Shown: positions 16,276 through 25,184 of the stretch, piece by piece
How the letters are laid out: every line of letters begins with the position of its first letter
Numbering within the stretch: position 1 is the first letter of the stretch
Assembly (NCBI GenBank): GCA_964557085.1
Contig: CAZKYS010000016.1
Span: 1-30,080, forward strand
Length of the DNA stretch: 30,080 nucleotides
Origin: Pseudaquidulcibacter sp964557085
GTDB taxonomy: Bacteria > Pseudomonadota > Alphaproteobacteria > Caulobacterales > Aquidulcibacteraceae
Direction: 5' to 3'
Program-made: the position numbers and the translations under genes
Notes under the pieces: model-generated
What the model was told of the DNA's origin: nothing
Seen by the model: only the letters and a program-made list of their open reading frames with translations
Databases searched by the model: none

Positions 16276-17592
16276 ATCAATTTGTTGAATATTTGGGAAA
16301 TTACGTAAAAATTGCGCCTGTTCCATGCGGTTTAGCGCAACATGAATAATCTGATTTCCATTTTCACGCGGATATTCATTTAAAATTGCGCCGCGTTTAA
16401 ATAACCATGAGCGCGCGGCAAAATCTTTTGGCTCAATTTCAATATAACCAGTTTTTGAACCAATTTGTAATTCTTTATCTATTTCACTAAATAATTCATT
16501 AAAGCCAGTTTTGTTTTCAGCGCTTAATAATACGCACTTTATACCATGTTGTTTGTGATATTCGACGGCAAGTTTGCGTTCATTATCTAATTCTTCCGGT
16601 GATAAAAGATCACTTTTGTTCCAAACTTCAATGATTGCTGGAATTAATTCTTTCTCGGCAAGGATATTATCCAAAATATCATCAACATCTTTCTTTTGTG
16701 CAAGTGTTTCATTAGATGAAATATCGCGCACGTGAAGAAGAATATCTGCCTCAGCGACTTCTTCTAAGGTCGCGCGAAATGCGGCAATCAATTCATGTGG
16801 CAAATCGGTAATAAAACCAACAGTATCAGAAAGAATAATTTCACGCCCTGATGGAGTTTTCAAACCACGTGATGTTGTATCAAGGGTTGCAAACAGCATA
16901 TCCTTTGCCAAAACATCGGCATTTGTGGCTTTATTGAATAATGTAGATTTTCCGGCGTTCGTATAACCAACAAGTGCAATTACAGGGTATGGCACGCGTT
17001 CGCGCCCACCACGTTGCAGGCTTCTTGTACGGCGTACATCATCTAATTCTTTTTTAAGTTTTAAAATGCGATTATTGATTAAACGCCTATCAAGCTCGAT
17101 TTGTCGCTCACCTGGGCCACCGGTTTTACCAGTGCCACCCCTTTGGCGTTCAAGGTGGGTCCATGTTCTTACAAGGCGTGATTTTTCATATGAAAGCCGT
17201 GCAAGTTCAACTTGTAACTTACCTTCTTTGGTGCGCGCCCTTAAAGAGAAAATTTCAAGAATTAATCCTGTTCTGTCAATGACTTTTACATTTAGCTTTT
17301 TTTCAAGATTACGTTGTTGAACAGGCGAGATAGAATCGTCCACGACAACAATTGTAATGTTTTTTTCTTCGATGATATTGTCAAAAGCCTCAATTTTACC
17401 ACTACCAAAATAAGTGGATGGCTTAATTTCGCGCATGTTTTCAATTGTCGAATGCGCAATTCTTATACCAAGCGCAAGCGTAAGCCCAATGGCCTCTTCA
17501 AGGCGCAATTGTGGAATGCGATCATGTTCAACATCATCACGAACAGGGTGGATAACAAGTGCCCATTCTTCGGGCGGCTTGGTTTCAAACAA
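16240..17592 (-). CDS. hflX: GTPase HflX
   Basis: 450 residues. HflX binds the 50S subunit and splits stalled or hibernating ribosomes under stress. The N-terminal HflX domain includes STYFGSGKIEAF and the linker RQRGGTGKTGGPGERQIELDRR. G-domain motifs are GYTNAGKST (G1, 209-217), DTVGF (G3) and WNKSD (G4). The start is TTG 17592, two bases after the hfq stop. AGAGGA inside the end of hfq is the ribosome-binding site, and the first in-frame ATG would remove about 52 conserved residues. The short C-terminal extension ends 36 bases inside mazG antisense. It is co-transcribed with hfq. Confidence 0.95.
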   Translation of the reverse strand: MFETKPPEEWALVIHPVRDDVEHDRIPQLRLEEAIGLTLALGIRIAHSTIENMREIKPSTYFGSGKIEAFDNIIEEKNITIVVVDDSISPVQQRNLEKKLNVKVIDRTGLILEIFSLRARTKEGKLQVELARLSYEKSRLVRTWTHLERQRGGTGKTGGPGERQIELDRRLINNRILKLKKELDDVRRTRSLQRGGRERVPYPVIALVGYTNAGKSTLFNKATNADVLAKDMLFATLDTTSRGLKTPSGREIILSDTVGFITDLPHELIAAFRATLEEVAEADILLHVRDISSNETLAQKKDVDDILDNILAEKELIPAIIEVWNKSDLLSPEELDNERKLAVEYHKQHGIKCVLLSAENKTGFNELFSEIDKELQIGSKTGYIEIEPKDFAARSWLFKRGAILNEYPRENGNQIIHVALNRMEQAQFLRNFPNIQQIDLDALTELGIKP

Positions 17593-17594
17593 AT

Positions 17595-17846
17595 TTAATC
17601 CTCTGATTCGGGGCCATCATTGTCGAACAAAGCAACAGGGCCGCCAGGTGCAATTGTTGAAATTGCATGTTTATAAACTAATTGAATTTGACCTTCACGG
17701 CGCAAAAGAAGGCAGAAATTGTCAAACCAAGTTACAACGCCTTGAAGTTTAACACCATTAATCAAATAAATCATAAGCGGTGTGCGTGATTTACGAACTG
17801 CGTTTAAGAAGGCATCTTGAAGATTTTGTTTTTTATCGTTTGACAT
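17595..17846 (-). CDS. hfq: RNA chaperone Hfq
   Basis: 83 residues, normal for alphaproteobacteria. The Sm1 motif is KQNLQDAFLNAVRKSRTPLMIYLINGVKLQG, then VTWFDNFCLLLRREG. The Sm2 motif YKHAIST is intact. It forms a hexameric ring that pairs small RNAs with mRNAs. The C-terminal tail is short and acidic (FDNDGPESED), as in alphaproteobacterial Hfq. The start is ATG 17846, with GGGT upstream. It leads a two-gene unit with hflX and follows dat after a 160-base gap that can hold its own promoter. Confidence 0.97.
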   Translation of the reverse strand: MSNDKKQNLQDAFLNAVRKSRTPLMIYLINGVKLQGVVTWFDNFCLLLRREGQIQLVYKHAISTIAPGGPVALFDNDGPESED

Positions 17847-17890
17847 TTTATACCCGTTTATCTTTGATTTGCCTTTTCATGGCCTTTTTT

Positions 17891-17919
17891 ATGATTAGCT
17901 AGTTTTAAAAATATTTCAA
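17891..17919 (-). promoter_or_regulatory. Candidate hfq promoter
   Basis: On the minus strand, TTGAAA (17914-17919), a 17-base spacer and AATCAT (17891-17896). The -10 is 4/6 and the -35 5/6. It lies about 45 bases upstream of the hfq start. Read-through from the ntr operon is also possible, because no terminator is seen after dat. Confidence 0.35.
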
Positions 17920-18006
17920 TGAGACAAGGTGACCAATTGTAAATTTTGTTCACATAATCAAGCTAAAGTTGCATATAGAATTACAATATTAATTAAATTT
18001 ATAATT

Positions 18007-18846
18007 TCAAAGCTTCAAATATTCTTTTCTAAGCAATTTTACAACTTCCCCAATCTTGCCATCACCTATATTTTTTGAATCAACTTTAATGATAGGTGTT
18101 ACAAAGGATGTTGCAGATGTAACAAATGCTTCGTCAGAATTGTATAATTCATCAACTTTAAATGCACGCTCTTGAAATTTTAGATTTAGTTTTTTTATTA
18201 AATTTATTACTGATTGGCGTGTAATTCCTGCCAATATTTCGTGTGATAAAGGTCGTGTAAATATGGTTTTATCTTTAATAATCCACGCATTTTGTGCCGA
18301 ACCTTCGGTTATGAAATTATTTTCATCAACAAACCATACATCATCAAAATTATTATCTAATGCATTTTGTTTGGCCAATACATTTGGTAAAAGATTGGTG
18401 GTTTTAATATCAACCCTTCCCCATCTATTATCTTTTGTAATTTTGATATGAAAACCCTTTTGTGCTTTAGCTTCTAATTGTGCAAAGTTTTTTGGGCGTG
18501 CAGTAATAATAATATTAGGAACTAGGTTTTTGGCATAGGCATGGTCGCGTGGCGCGGTTCCACGGCTTATTTGCAAATAAATTATGCCATTTTTTACGCG
18601 ATTGCGTGCCAATAATTCTCTAAATATTATTTTTAAAGAATTTTTGTTGAAAATATTATTTATATCTAATTCGTTTAATGAACGGCCCAGCCTTGTAAAA
18701 TGCCCCTCCTCATCAACTAATTTTCCATTTACAACAGCCCAAACTTCGTAAACTGCATCGCCAAATTGAAGTCCACGGTCATTTATAGAAATATTTGCGC
18801 AATCTGTTGGAATGAATTCGCCATTCACATATGCAATATTTGCCAT
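18007..18846 (-). CDS. dat: D-amino-acid transaminase (PLP class IV)
   Basis: 279 residues of PLP fold type IV. The N-terminus YVNGEF and DRGLQFGDAVYEV are family hallmarks. K148 in RVDIKTTNLLPNVLAKQ is the Schiff-base lysine, and E181 in FITEGSAQN contacts the pyridine nitrogen. TSATSFVTPI closes the phosphate-binding site. The DIKTTNLLPN form fits D-alanine transaminases better than branched-chain enzymes (which have KxxxxY). It would interconvert D-alanine and D-glutamate for peptidoglycan. Specificity is inferred. The start ATG overlaps the ntrX stop as TAATG, so it is translationally coupled to the ntr operon. Confidence 0.9.
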   Translation of the reverse strand: MANIAYVNGEFIPTDCANISINDRGLQFGDAVYEVWAVVNGKLVDEEGHFTRLGRSLNELDINNIFNKNSLKIIFRELLARNRVKNGIIYLQISRGTAPRDHAYAKNLVPNIIITARPKNFAQLEAKAQKGFHIKITKDNRWGRVDIKTTNLLPNVLAKQNALDNNFDDVWFVDENNFITEGSAQNAWIIKDKTIFTRPLSHEILAGITRQSVINLIKKLNLKFQERAFKVDELYNSDEAFVTSATSFVTPIIKVDSKNIGDGKIGEVVKLLRKEYLKL

Positions 18847-20234
18847 TATTCAAAATCCCCAGATTTTAAATCCTCAACTGAAAGTGATTTTAATTTTCTA
18901 TGCAATGCAGATCTTTCCATGCCAATGAAAGATGCGGTGCGCGAAATATTGCCGCCAAAACGCGAAATCTGTGCTGCAAGATATTCGCGTTCAAAAGTTT
19001 CACGCGCTTCACGTAATGGAAGTGAAACTAAATGATGCAGGCCTGTTTTATCCGCAAGTTCACCAAGACCCGCACCCTCAATTGATAATTGATCCACACC
19101 AATCATTTCATTTTCATTTGGCGGCGAAAGAATTAAAATTCGTTCAATGAGGTTTCGCAATTCACGAACATTCCCCGGCCATGATGCAGCTTGTAATGCT
19201 GCAATAGCCTCATCAGAAAATTTACGAATTGCAACGCCGTTAGCTTTTGAAATTCTTTCAATGAAATATTCGATTAAAAGTGGCAAATCTTCGCGTCTTT
19301 CGGCAAGGCTTGGCACTTTTATCGGAACAACATTTAGGCGGTGATATAAATCTTCACGAAATTTCCCAAATTCAATAAGCCCACGTAAATCACGTGAGGT
19401 TGAACTCAGAACGCGAACATCAACATCAATATTATTGCTTCCACCCACGCGCTTGAATTTTTGTTCAACTAGAACTCTTAGGATTTTTGTTTGGGTTTCA
19501 AATGGCATATCCGCAACTTCATCAAGCAGCAAAGTGCCGTTATGTGCGCGTTCAAAAACACCAATCTTAGTTGGTCTGCCTTCTGCATTTTCTTCGCCAA
19601 ATAATTCACTTTCCATGCTTTCGGGGGCAATTGATGATGCGCTAATTACAATGAATGGCCCCTTGCCACGTTGTGATTTTTGGTGAATTTGACGGGCAAC
19701 AATTTCTTTACCTGAACCTGACGGGCCTGAAATAAGAATGCGTGAATTCATTGGCGCAACTTTATCAATTGATGAACGCAAATGATGCATTGAAATGCTT
19801 TTGCCTAATAATTCATCGCTTTCAAAAGTGCGGCTTTTTAAAGCCATGTTTTCAGTTCTTAATTGCGCAGTTTCAAGCGCCCTTTGAACGATTATCAACA
19901 ATCTTTCTGTCTTGAATGGCTTTTCAATAAAGTCATATGCACCGCGTTTAAGCGCGGTAACTGCTGTTTCAATTGTCCCATGACCAGAAATCAAAACCAC
20001 GGGAATATTTGAATCAATCCCCGAAATTATTGATAAAATCTCCAAACCATCAAGTTTTGAACCTTGAAGCCAAACATCAAGTAAAACCATATCAGGGCGT
20101 CTTTGTTTAAACGCTTCAAGTGCGGCATCAGAATTCGCGGCATATCTTACGACATAGCCTTCATCTTCTAATACGCCGCCAACTAATTCACGAATATCGG
20201 CTTCGTCATCTACTACAAGGACTTCAAATGCCAT
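18846..20234 (-). CDS. ntrX: Response regulator NtrX lacking GAFTGA
   Basis: 462 residues. The receiver domain at 1-120 has phospho-acceptor D53 in LLDVWLQGS. The AAA+ domain has Walker A GPSGSGKE (about 170-177), Walker B LLLDEVADMP and the arginine finger in EDLYHRLNVV. Where sigma-54 activators carry GAFTGA, this protein has LFGEENAEGRPTKIGVFE, the form known for alphaproteobacterial NtrX. The Fis-type HTH at the C-terminus is NISRTASFIGMERSALHRKL. It is the partner of NtrY and in relatives governs nitrogen, redox and envelope genes. The start is ATG 20234, with GGAG 6 bases upstream and three bases after the ntrY stop. Confidence 0.95.
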   Translation of the reverse strand: MAFEVLVVDDEADIRELVGGVLEDEGYVVRYAANSDAALEAFKQRRPDMVLLDVWLQGSKLDGLEILSIISGIDSNIPVVLISGHGTIETAVTALKRGAYDFIEKPFKTERLLIIVQRALETAQLRTENMALKSRTFESDELLGKSISMHHLRSSIDKVAPMNSRILISGPSGSGKEIVARQIHQKSQRGKGPFIVISASSIAPESMESELFGEENAEGRPTKIGVFERAHNGTLLLDEVADMPFETQTKILRVLVEQKFKRVGGSNNIDVDVRVLSSTSRDLRGLIEFGKFREDLYHRLNVVPIKVPSLAERREDLPLLIEYFIERISKANGVAIRKFSDEAIAALQAASWPGNVRELRNLIERILILSPPNENEMIGVDQLSIEGAGLGELADKTGLHHLVSLPLREARETFEREYLAAQISRFGGNISRTASFIGMERSALHRKLKSLSVEDLKSGDFE

Positions 20235-20237
20235 TTC

Positions 20238-22487
20238 TTACTCCACTTGTGGTTTTGTGTCTGCTACGGGTAGGGTTAGGATAACGGCCGCACCCCTGTG
20301 TCCGTCATTTCTGTCTGTTAATTTTATTGAACCTTTATGTTCTTCAAAAATGCGTGCAACAATCGCAAGCCCAAGGCCTGTTCCTTTTGCACGCGTTGTT
20401 ACATATGGTTCAAGTAATTTTGATCTATCTTGTTTTGGAAAACCTGCGCCATTATCTTCAATTGTGATAATAACATTATTGTTTTCAATCTGCCCGATTA
20501 CATTGATTAAAGGCGTGAAACTTTCTGAAGTTTGGGTTGCATAATGGGTTACAGATTCAGCTGCATTCTTTAAAATATTCAATATAGCTTGTGAAATAAG
20601 GCGGGCATCCATTGAAACTGGTATTTGTTCTGGCGGTGCACTTAATGAATATTCCACATTTGGAAACGCAATTTTTTGGCTGAAAACTGTTTGCCTTATT
20701 ATCTCGCAAATATCGTCAATTTGGAATTTTGGTGTCGGCATTCTTGCAAATGATGAAAACTCATCAACCATACGGCCAATATCGGTTACCTGCCGAACAA
20801 TTGTTTGGGTTAAATTGTTGAAAAGCTCATTTTCGGAGGTAATTTGTTTTCCAAATTTACGTGAAAGCCTTTCGGCGGATAATTGAATTGGTGTAAGCGG
20901 ATTTTTAATTTCATGTGCAATGCGCCTTGCAACATCGCGCCACGCCGCTTGTCTTTGGCTTGCAATTTGGCTTGAAACCTCATCGAATGTTAGAACAATG
21001 TCATCACCAGCAAATGCGGATTTAACATCAAAAACTAATATATTATTTCCTAAATCACGTTCAACATGGCCCCTTGAAATATTTGTTAAACGCGTTGTTT
21101 TCGCAATTTCCATAAACTCGGGTGCAATTTCAAAAAGACCATTTTCAATCAAATCTTCTTGACTTACGCCAAGTAGTTTTGCAGCAGAAACATTGGCGGT
21201 TTTAACATTAAAATCATTGTCCAAACTTATAACGCCCGCCGAAACACCTTCCAAAACCGCCTGAATAAAGGCCGAACGCGATAATGCTTCTTCTTTTGAT
21301 TGTTCAAGTGCGATTTTTTGACTTTCAAGATCTTGGGTCATATCATTGAAAGTGTTTGTAAGGGTTGATAATTCCTCAACCTTGGTTTCAGGATTAATCC
21401 TTACTGAATAATCACCTTCCCTAATGCTTTGCGCGGCAACCGCTAATTGTGCGATTGGCATTGAAATTCGGGTTGCAGAATTAAGACCAATCCAACCTGC
21501 CCCAATTATCACAAGGATTGCGGTTTCTAAGAAACCAAGAGCGAATACAGTTTGAATTTGCGCCTGTCTTTGTTCAATTATTCTATATGAATCAGATACT
21601 TGTTTTGCCTGTCTTAATAATTGTATCACATTATCTGGCGCCAATTTAATTGCTTGAATATAAAGATCATTGAAAGCTGAAAGCCTAAAGAGGGCATTTG
21701 CAACACCTTTTTCATCTAAATTAAAACTAATATCACCTGCATCTGCGGTTATGAAATCATCATTTTCTTCTTGTGTGCGTTTTGGTGCACCATTTGGCCT
21801 TTCGGCTTTGGCGATTATATTGTTTTTTCTATCAATCAAATAAACGGCAACAAAGCCACGCCTATCGGCTTGATCGGCAAGATATTTTTCAAACAATGGA
21901 TTATTGGCATTAAATTGCGATGATGCAGCATTCAAATCAGCTGCCATTGCAAGGATTTCAACTTTAACATCGTTTGAAATTTGGGATACTTGTTGCGTTC
22001 CTAATTCGCGTGTCGCGCCAATTGCAGTTTTTACTTGCCCTGATAACCACGCTTGAACACCACGCCCAATAGTAAGACCAGAAAATGCAGCGATAATAAC
22101 CGATGGAATTGCCGCAGCTAACATAAAAAGGCGAACATATCTTACATGAATTTTTGTGCCCGCACCATCAAGTTTGCCACGCGGAATGCTTTGGGAAAAT
22201 TTATTCCAAAGCATGAAGCAAAATAGAAAAATTAGAAGCAAAACGACAACCAAAAGCCCCAAAATCCAAAGATTTGCAGCGCCAATAAGCTGACTTTCAG
22301 ATACAGCAAGGTAAAGCGCGAAAAACGCACTAAAAAGACTAAAGAAATATAGGAAAATTACGCCACGTGTCGCCAAATTTGTCCCAAAATAGTCAATATT
22401 TGATGACATATTGTCTGCGAAAAAAGTAAACGCTATTTCTTTATCTTTGTTGTTTTCATTAAGCTTTTTGGGCTTTGAACTTTGCAT
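20238..22487 (-). CDS. ntrY: Membrane sensor histidine kinase NtrY
   Basis: 749 residues from ATG 22487; an in-frame TTG at 22505 adds six, and neither start has a clear ribosome-binding site. Two membrane helices lie near 40-95, a third near 120-140, and a fourth follows the periplasmic sensor loop at about 315-335. HAMP (MPIAQLAVAAQSIREGDYSV), PAS (VLEGVSAGVISLDNDF) and HisKA domains follow, with H525 in RIAHEIKNPLTPIQLSAERL. The HATPase domain shows ILNILKNAAESV, DNGAGFP and GTGLGLAIV. It is expected to phosphorylate NtrX. It lies 60 bases after ntrC in the ntrB-ntrC-ntrY-ntrX order. Confidence 0.94.
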   Translation of the reverse strand: MQSSKPKKLNENNKDKEIAFTFFADNMSSNIDYFGTNLATRGVIFLYFFSLFSAFFALYLAVSESQLIGAANLWILGLLVVVLLLIFLFCFMLWNKFSQSIPRGKLDGAGTKIHVRYVRLFMLAAAIPSVIIAAFSGLTIGRGVQAWLSGQVKTAIGATRELGTQQVSQISNDVKVEILAMAADLNAASSQFNANNPLFEKYLADQADRRGFVAVYLIDRKNNIIAKAERPNGAPKRTQEENDDFITADAGDISFNLDEKGVANALFRLSAFNDLYIQAIKLAPDNVIQLLRQAKQVSDSYRIIEQRQAQIQTVFALGFLETAILVIIGAGWIGLNSATRISMPIAQLAVAAQSIREGDYSVRINPETKVEELSTLTNTFNDMTQDLESQKIALEQSKEEALSRSAFIQAVLEGVSAGVISLDNDFNVKTANVSAAKLLGVSQEDLIENGLFEIAPEFMEIAKTTRLTNISRGHVERDLGNNILVFDVKSAFAGDDIVLTFDEVSSQIASQRQAAWRDVARRIAHEIKNPLTPIQLSAERLSRKFGKQITSENELFNNLTQTIVRQVTDIGRMVDEFSSFARMPTPKFQIDDICEIIRQTVFSQKIAFPNVEYSLSAPPEQIPVSMDARLISQAILNILKNAAESVTHYATQTSESFTPLINVIGQIENNNVIITIEDNGAGFPKQDRSKLLEPYVTTRAKGTGLGLAIVARIFEEHKGSIKLTDRNDGHRGAAVILTLPVADTKPQVE

Positions 22488-22547
22488 GTTGTAAATATGG
22501 CACAAATGTTACACGTGCGCAACACTTCTAACCTTAATAAAATTTTA

Positions 22548-23981
22548 TTATTGTATATTCAATTCACTAAGTCTTTTTCGCAATGTATTGCGATTTAAAC
22601 CCAATAATTCGGCGGCACGGATTTGATTACCGCGGGTTTCCTTTAATGTAAGTTCAAATAATGGCTTTTCAACAGACCTGATTGCATAAGAATATAGGTC
22701 TATAATTGGCTGCCCTTCACTTTTTGCCAAAGCAAATAAATTTATAAAAGCAGTGCGCGCCGCAGAGGTTAAATCTTCATCGCCATTTGAATTATTTGAT
22801 ACAGGGGCAGTAATTGTTTCAACCATAGCAGTTGAAATTACATTGGAATTTACCGTCGCCTCTGAGGTCAATGCACAAATGCGCTTCATTAAATTTTCAA
22901 GCTCACGAACATTTCCAGGCCAATTCCAAGTTTCAAGTTCATCGATTGCACCTTTTTCAAGGATTTTTTCAGTTAAACCCTCTTTTGCTGCACGGCTTAA
23001 GAATAATCGTGCTAAATCACCAATATCACTAACACGCTCTCTCAAAGGTGGGACTTTAATGCTTACGACATTTAATAAGTGATATAAATCTTTTCTAAAG
23101 CGACCATCGATAAGCATTTCACGTAGGTTTTCATTGGCAATTGCGATTATGCGCGGTGCGTTTTCACTAAAATTTCCAATTATACTTGCGATACGTGCTT
23201 GGGTTTGTAATGGTGCATCGCTTATTCCATCAAGAATGATTGTTCCGTCAATGCATTCATCAATAATACCGCCACCTTGAAAGTTTTGACCAAGTAAAAT
23301 CTGTTCTAATGCATAGGCATCCGAAAACCCTGCAAGATTTAATGTGCGTATCGGTGAATTTTTTCTTTGTGAAAAACCACATATTGTTTTTGCAACTAAT
23401 GTTTTTCCAACCCCAACTTCACCTTCAATTAAAACTGTTAAATCTGATGGTGCAACACGCGATAATGTTCGGTAAACCTCCTGCATTGCATTTGAACGAC
23501 CAAGTAATGGAAGGCTTTCATCGCTTTGTGCGCGGCGTTTTTGAACAACGGCCCTATGTTCTGCAATTGGTGATAATGCACGTTTTACAAGATCAATCAA
23601 TTTATCCAAATCAAACGGTTTGGGTAAATATTCATATGCCCCCTGCTCTGCGGCAGATATAGCCGTTAAAAGTGTGTTTTGTGCACTCATGACAATGATT
23701 GGTAATTTTGGTCGCTCTTGCCTTATACGTGGAAGAAAATCAAAAACACTTCCATCAGGCATCATTACATCGGTTAAGACCAAATCACCCTCATTGTCTT
23801 TAACCCATTTCCATAGTGTTGAAGCGTTTGAAGTTGAACGTACTTGAAACCCTGCACGTGCCAATGCCTGTGATAAAACTGTTCTGATTGATGCATCATC
23901 ATCAGCAATTAAAATTGTATTACCTGATGGTTTGCCAGTTTTATTATTTGCCGAAAAGTTTTTGTTATTCGTGCCAATCAT
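22548..23981 (-). CDS. ntrC: Response regulator NtrC with degenerate AAA+ domain
   Basis: 477 residues. The receiver domain has D71 in LVLTDVMMPDG and is intact. The AAA+ domain has a good Walker A (GEVGVGKT, 187-194). It lacks the GAFTGA loop: the region reads EQILLGQNFQGGGIIDECIDGT. Walker B is ILDGISDAP, with G252 in place of the glutamate. FRKDLYHLLNVV has L302 where the second arginine finger belongs, while R296 is kept. The C-terminal Fis-type HTH (NQIRAAELLGLNRNTLRKRL) is well conserved. It should be phosphorylated by NtrB and bind DNA and ATP, but not remodel sigma-54 polymerase. Rhodobacter capsulatus NtrC also lacks GAFTGA and works with sigma-70. The start ATG overlaps the ntrB stop as TAATG. 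Confidence 0.94.
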   Translation of the reverse strand: MIGTNNKNFSANNKTGKPSGNTILIADDDASIRTVLSQALARAGFQVRSTSNASTLWKWVKDNEGDLVLTDVMMPDGSVFDFLPRIRQERPKLPIIVMSAQNTLLTAISAAEQGAYEYLPKPFDLDKLIDLVKRALSPIAEHRAVVQKRRAQSDESLPLLGRSNAMQEVYRTLSRVAPSDLTVLIEGEVGVGKTLVAKTICGFSQRKNSPIRTLNLAGFSDAYALEQILLGQNFQGGGIIDECIDGTIILDGISDAPLQTQARIASIIGNFSENAPRIIAIANENLREMLIDGRFRKDLYHLLNVVSIKVPPLRERVSDIGDLARLFLSRAAKEGLTEKILEKGAIDELETWNWPGNVRELENLMKRICALTSEATVNSNVISTAMVETITAPVSNNSNGDEDLTSAARTAFINLFALAKSEGQPIIDLYSYAIRSVEKPLFELTLKETRGNQIRAAELLGLNRNTLRKRLSELNIQ

Positions 23982-25060
23982 TATACTTCTTCTCCAAACG
24001 CTTCTTGCGCGACCATAAGGCGAACTTTAAAAATTGTTTTTCCTGGCTGACATTCAAGCTCAACAACGCCGCCATGCGCCGCAACCATTTTTCGAACCAA
24101 TGACAGTCCAAGTCCCGAACCTTCGTTCTTAGTTGTTACAAAAGGGTCAAAAACTTGATTTCTTAATTCAGGTGCTATGCCATAACCATTATCTGCGACC
24201 GATATTTCAATTGGCAGACTTAAGGATGAATTGTCGCCATTGATGATTTTTTGCCCGTGGCGATATCTTGTTGAAAATATTATTCGCCCAGCACTTCCCT
24301 TTTCATTTGCCGCCTCTGCGGCATTTTTTGCAAGGTTTAAAAATATTTGTGTAAGCCTATCAGGCTCACCTAAAACTGGTGGAAGTGATACGTCAAATTC
24401 ACGCGAAATATTTAAACCAGATGCAAAGCCATTTTGTGCAAGTTGAATAACGCGATCAATTATTGAATGTATATTTAATGCCCTTAATGGAACTTCATCA
24501 TCAGAACCAAGGCTTTCAACCCTGTCAATTAATCTATGAACACGGTCGGTTTCTTCAATAATCAATTTTGCAAGTGGTTTTTGCGAATTTGGGGCATCAA
24601 GCATCAATAATTGCGCTGCCCCCCTTATACCTGCCAGAGGGTTTTTCACTTCATGTGCGAGTGCACGCCCGATTTGCCCGAAAGATTTATCTTTTTCTTT
24701 TGCTGATTTACGTTCCAAAACCTCTGCGGCATGGCTTCTTGGCCAAAAAACTATTACGCATTCATCGGATTGCCAATTTTTGCCAACTGAAATGTCCGCA
24801 ACCACTTCTTGTAAAGCGGGCGTGATGAAATTAACGTCACCAGCACTAACACCAAGTCCGGTTTTGAATACTTTTTCGATTAAAGATTTTATTGTAAGGC
24901 TTGGTTTTATGATTTCAAATAAGCCATTACGTTTCATAAATTTTAGTGAAACGGAGAATAAATCTTGTGCAGCCGCATTTGCATAGCGAACATCCCCCTC
25001 TGTTCCAACAACAAGAAGTGGCAAATGTATTGTTTCTAAATATGATAAATCACCAGACAT
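23981..25060 (-). CDS. ntrB: Nitrogen-regulation histidine kinase/phosphatase NtrB
   Basis: 359 residues from ATG 25060, or 365 from TTG 25078, which has AGG eight bases upstream. It is a soluble kinase: a PAS domain (LPLLVVGTEGDVRYANAAAQDLF), HisKA with H136 (H142 from the TTG) in ALAHEVKNPLAGIRGAAQLL, and HATPase with LAKNAAEAA, DNGYGIAPE, FDPFVTTK and GSGLGLSLV. In relatives it phosphorylates or dephosphorylates NtrC under control of PII protein and glutamine. The dusB gene that usually precedes ntrB in alphaproteobacteria is absent, and ispDF diverges instead. One TGCCTA-N5-TAGGCA element lies immediately upstream. Confidence 0.94.
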   Translation of the reverse strand: MSGDLSYLETIHLPLLVVGTEGDVRYANAAAQDLFSVSLKFMKRNGLFEIIKPSLTIKSLIEKVFKTGLGVSAGDVNFITPALQEVVADISVGKNWQSDECVIVFWPRSHAAEVLERKSAKEKDKSFGQIGRALAHEVKNPLAGIRGAAQLLMLDAPNSQKPLAKLIIEETDRVHRLIDRVESLGSDDEVPLRALNIHSIIDRVIQLAQNGFASGLNISREFDVSLPPVLGEPDRLTQIFLNLAKNAAEAANEKGSAGRIIFSTRYRHGQKIINGDNSSLSLPIEISVADNGYGIAPELRNQVFDPFVTTKNEGSGLGLSLVRKMVAAHGGVVELECQPGKTIFKVRLMVAQEAFGEEV

Positions 25061-25084
25061 AAAATGTGATATTTCCAATTTGAA

Positions 25085-25101
25085 TGCCTATTAGTTAGGC
25101 A
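25085..25101. promoter_or_regulatory. NtrC-like operator, copy 1
   Basis: TGCCTA-TTAGT-TAGGCA, a perfect 6-5-6 palindrome just upstream of ntrB. It has the geometry and TGC...GCA ends of the classical NtrC site (TGCACC-N5-GGTGCA). In RNA it could also form a hairpin covering AGG before the TTG start of ntrB. Confidence 0.6.
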
Positions 25102-25167
25102 GATATAGTTTTTCTGTAAACTATCCAAACATGAAATACAATTCATATTTAAAACCTTGCGGTAAGT

Positions 25168-25184
25168 TGCCTAATCTTTAGGCA
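25168..25184. promoter_or_regulatory. NtrC-like operator, copy 2
   Basis: TGCCTA-ATCTT-TAGGCA. The arms and spacer length are identical to copy 1, while the spacer sequence is different, and the pairing extends by one base on each side. Centres are 83 bases apart, close to eight helical turns. It lies 54 bases before the ispDF start. Confidence 0.6.
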
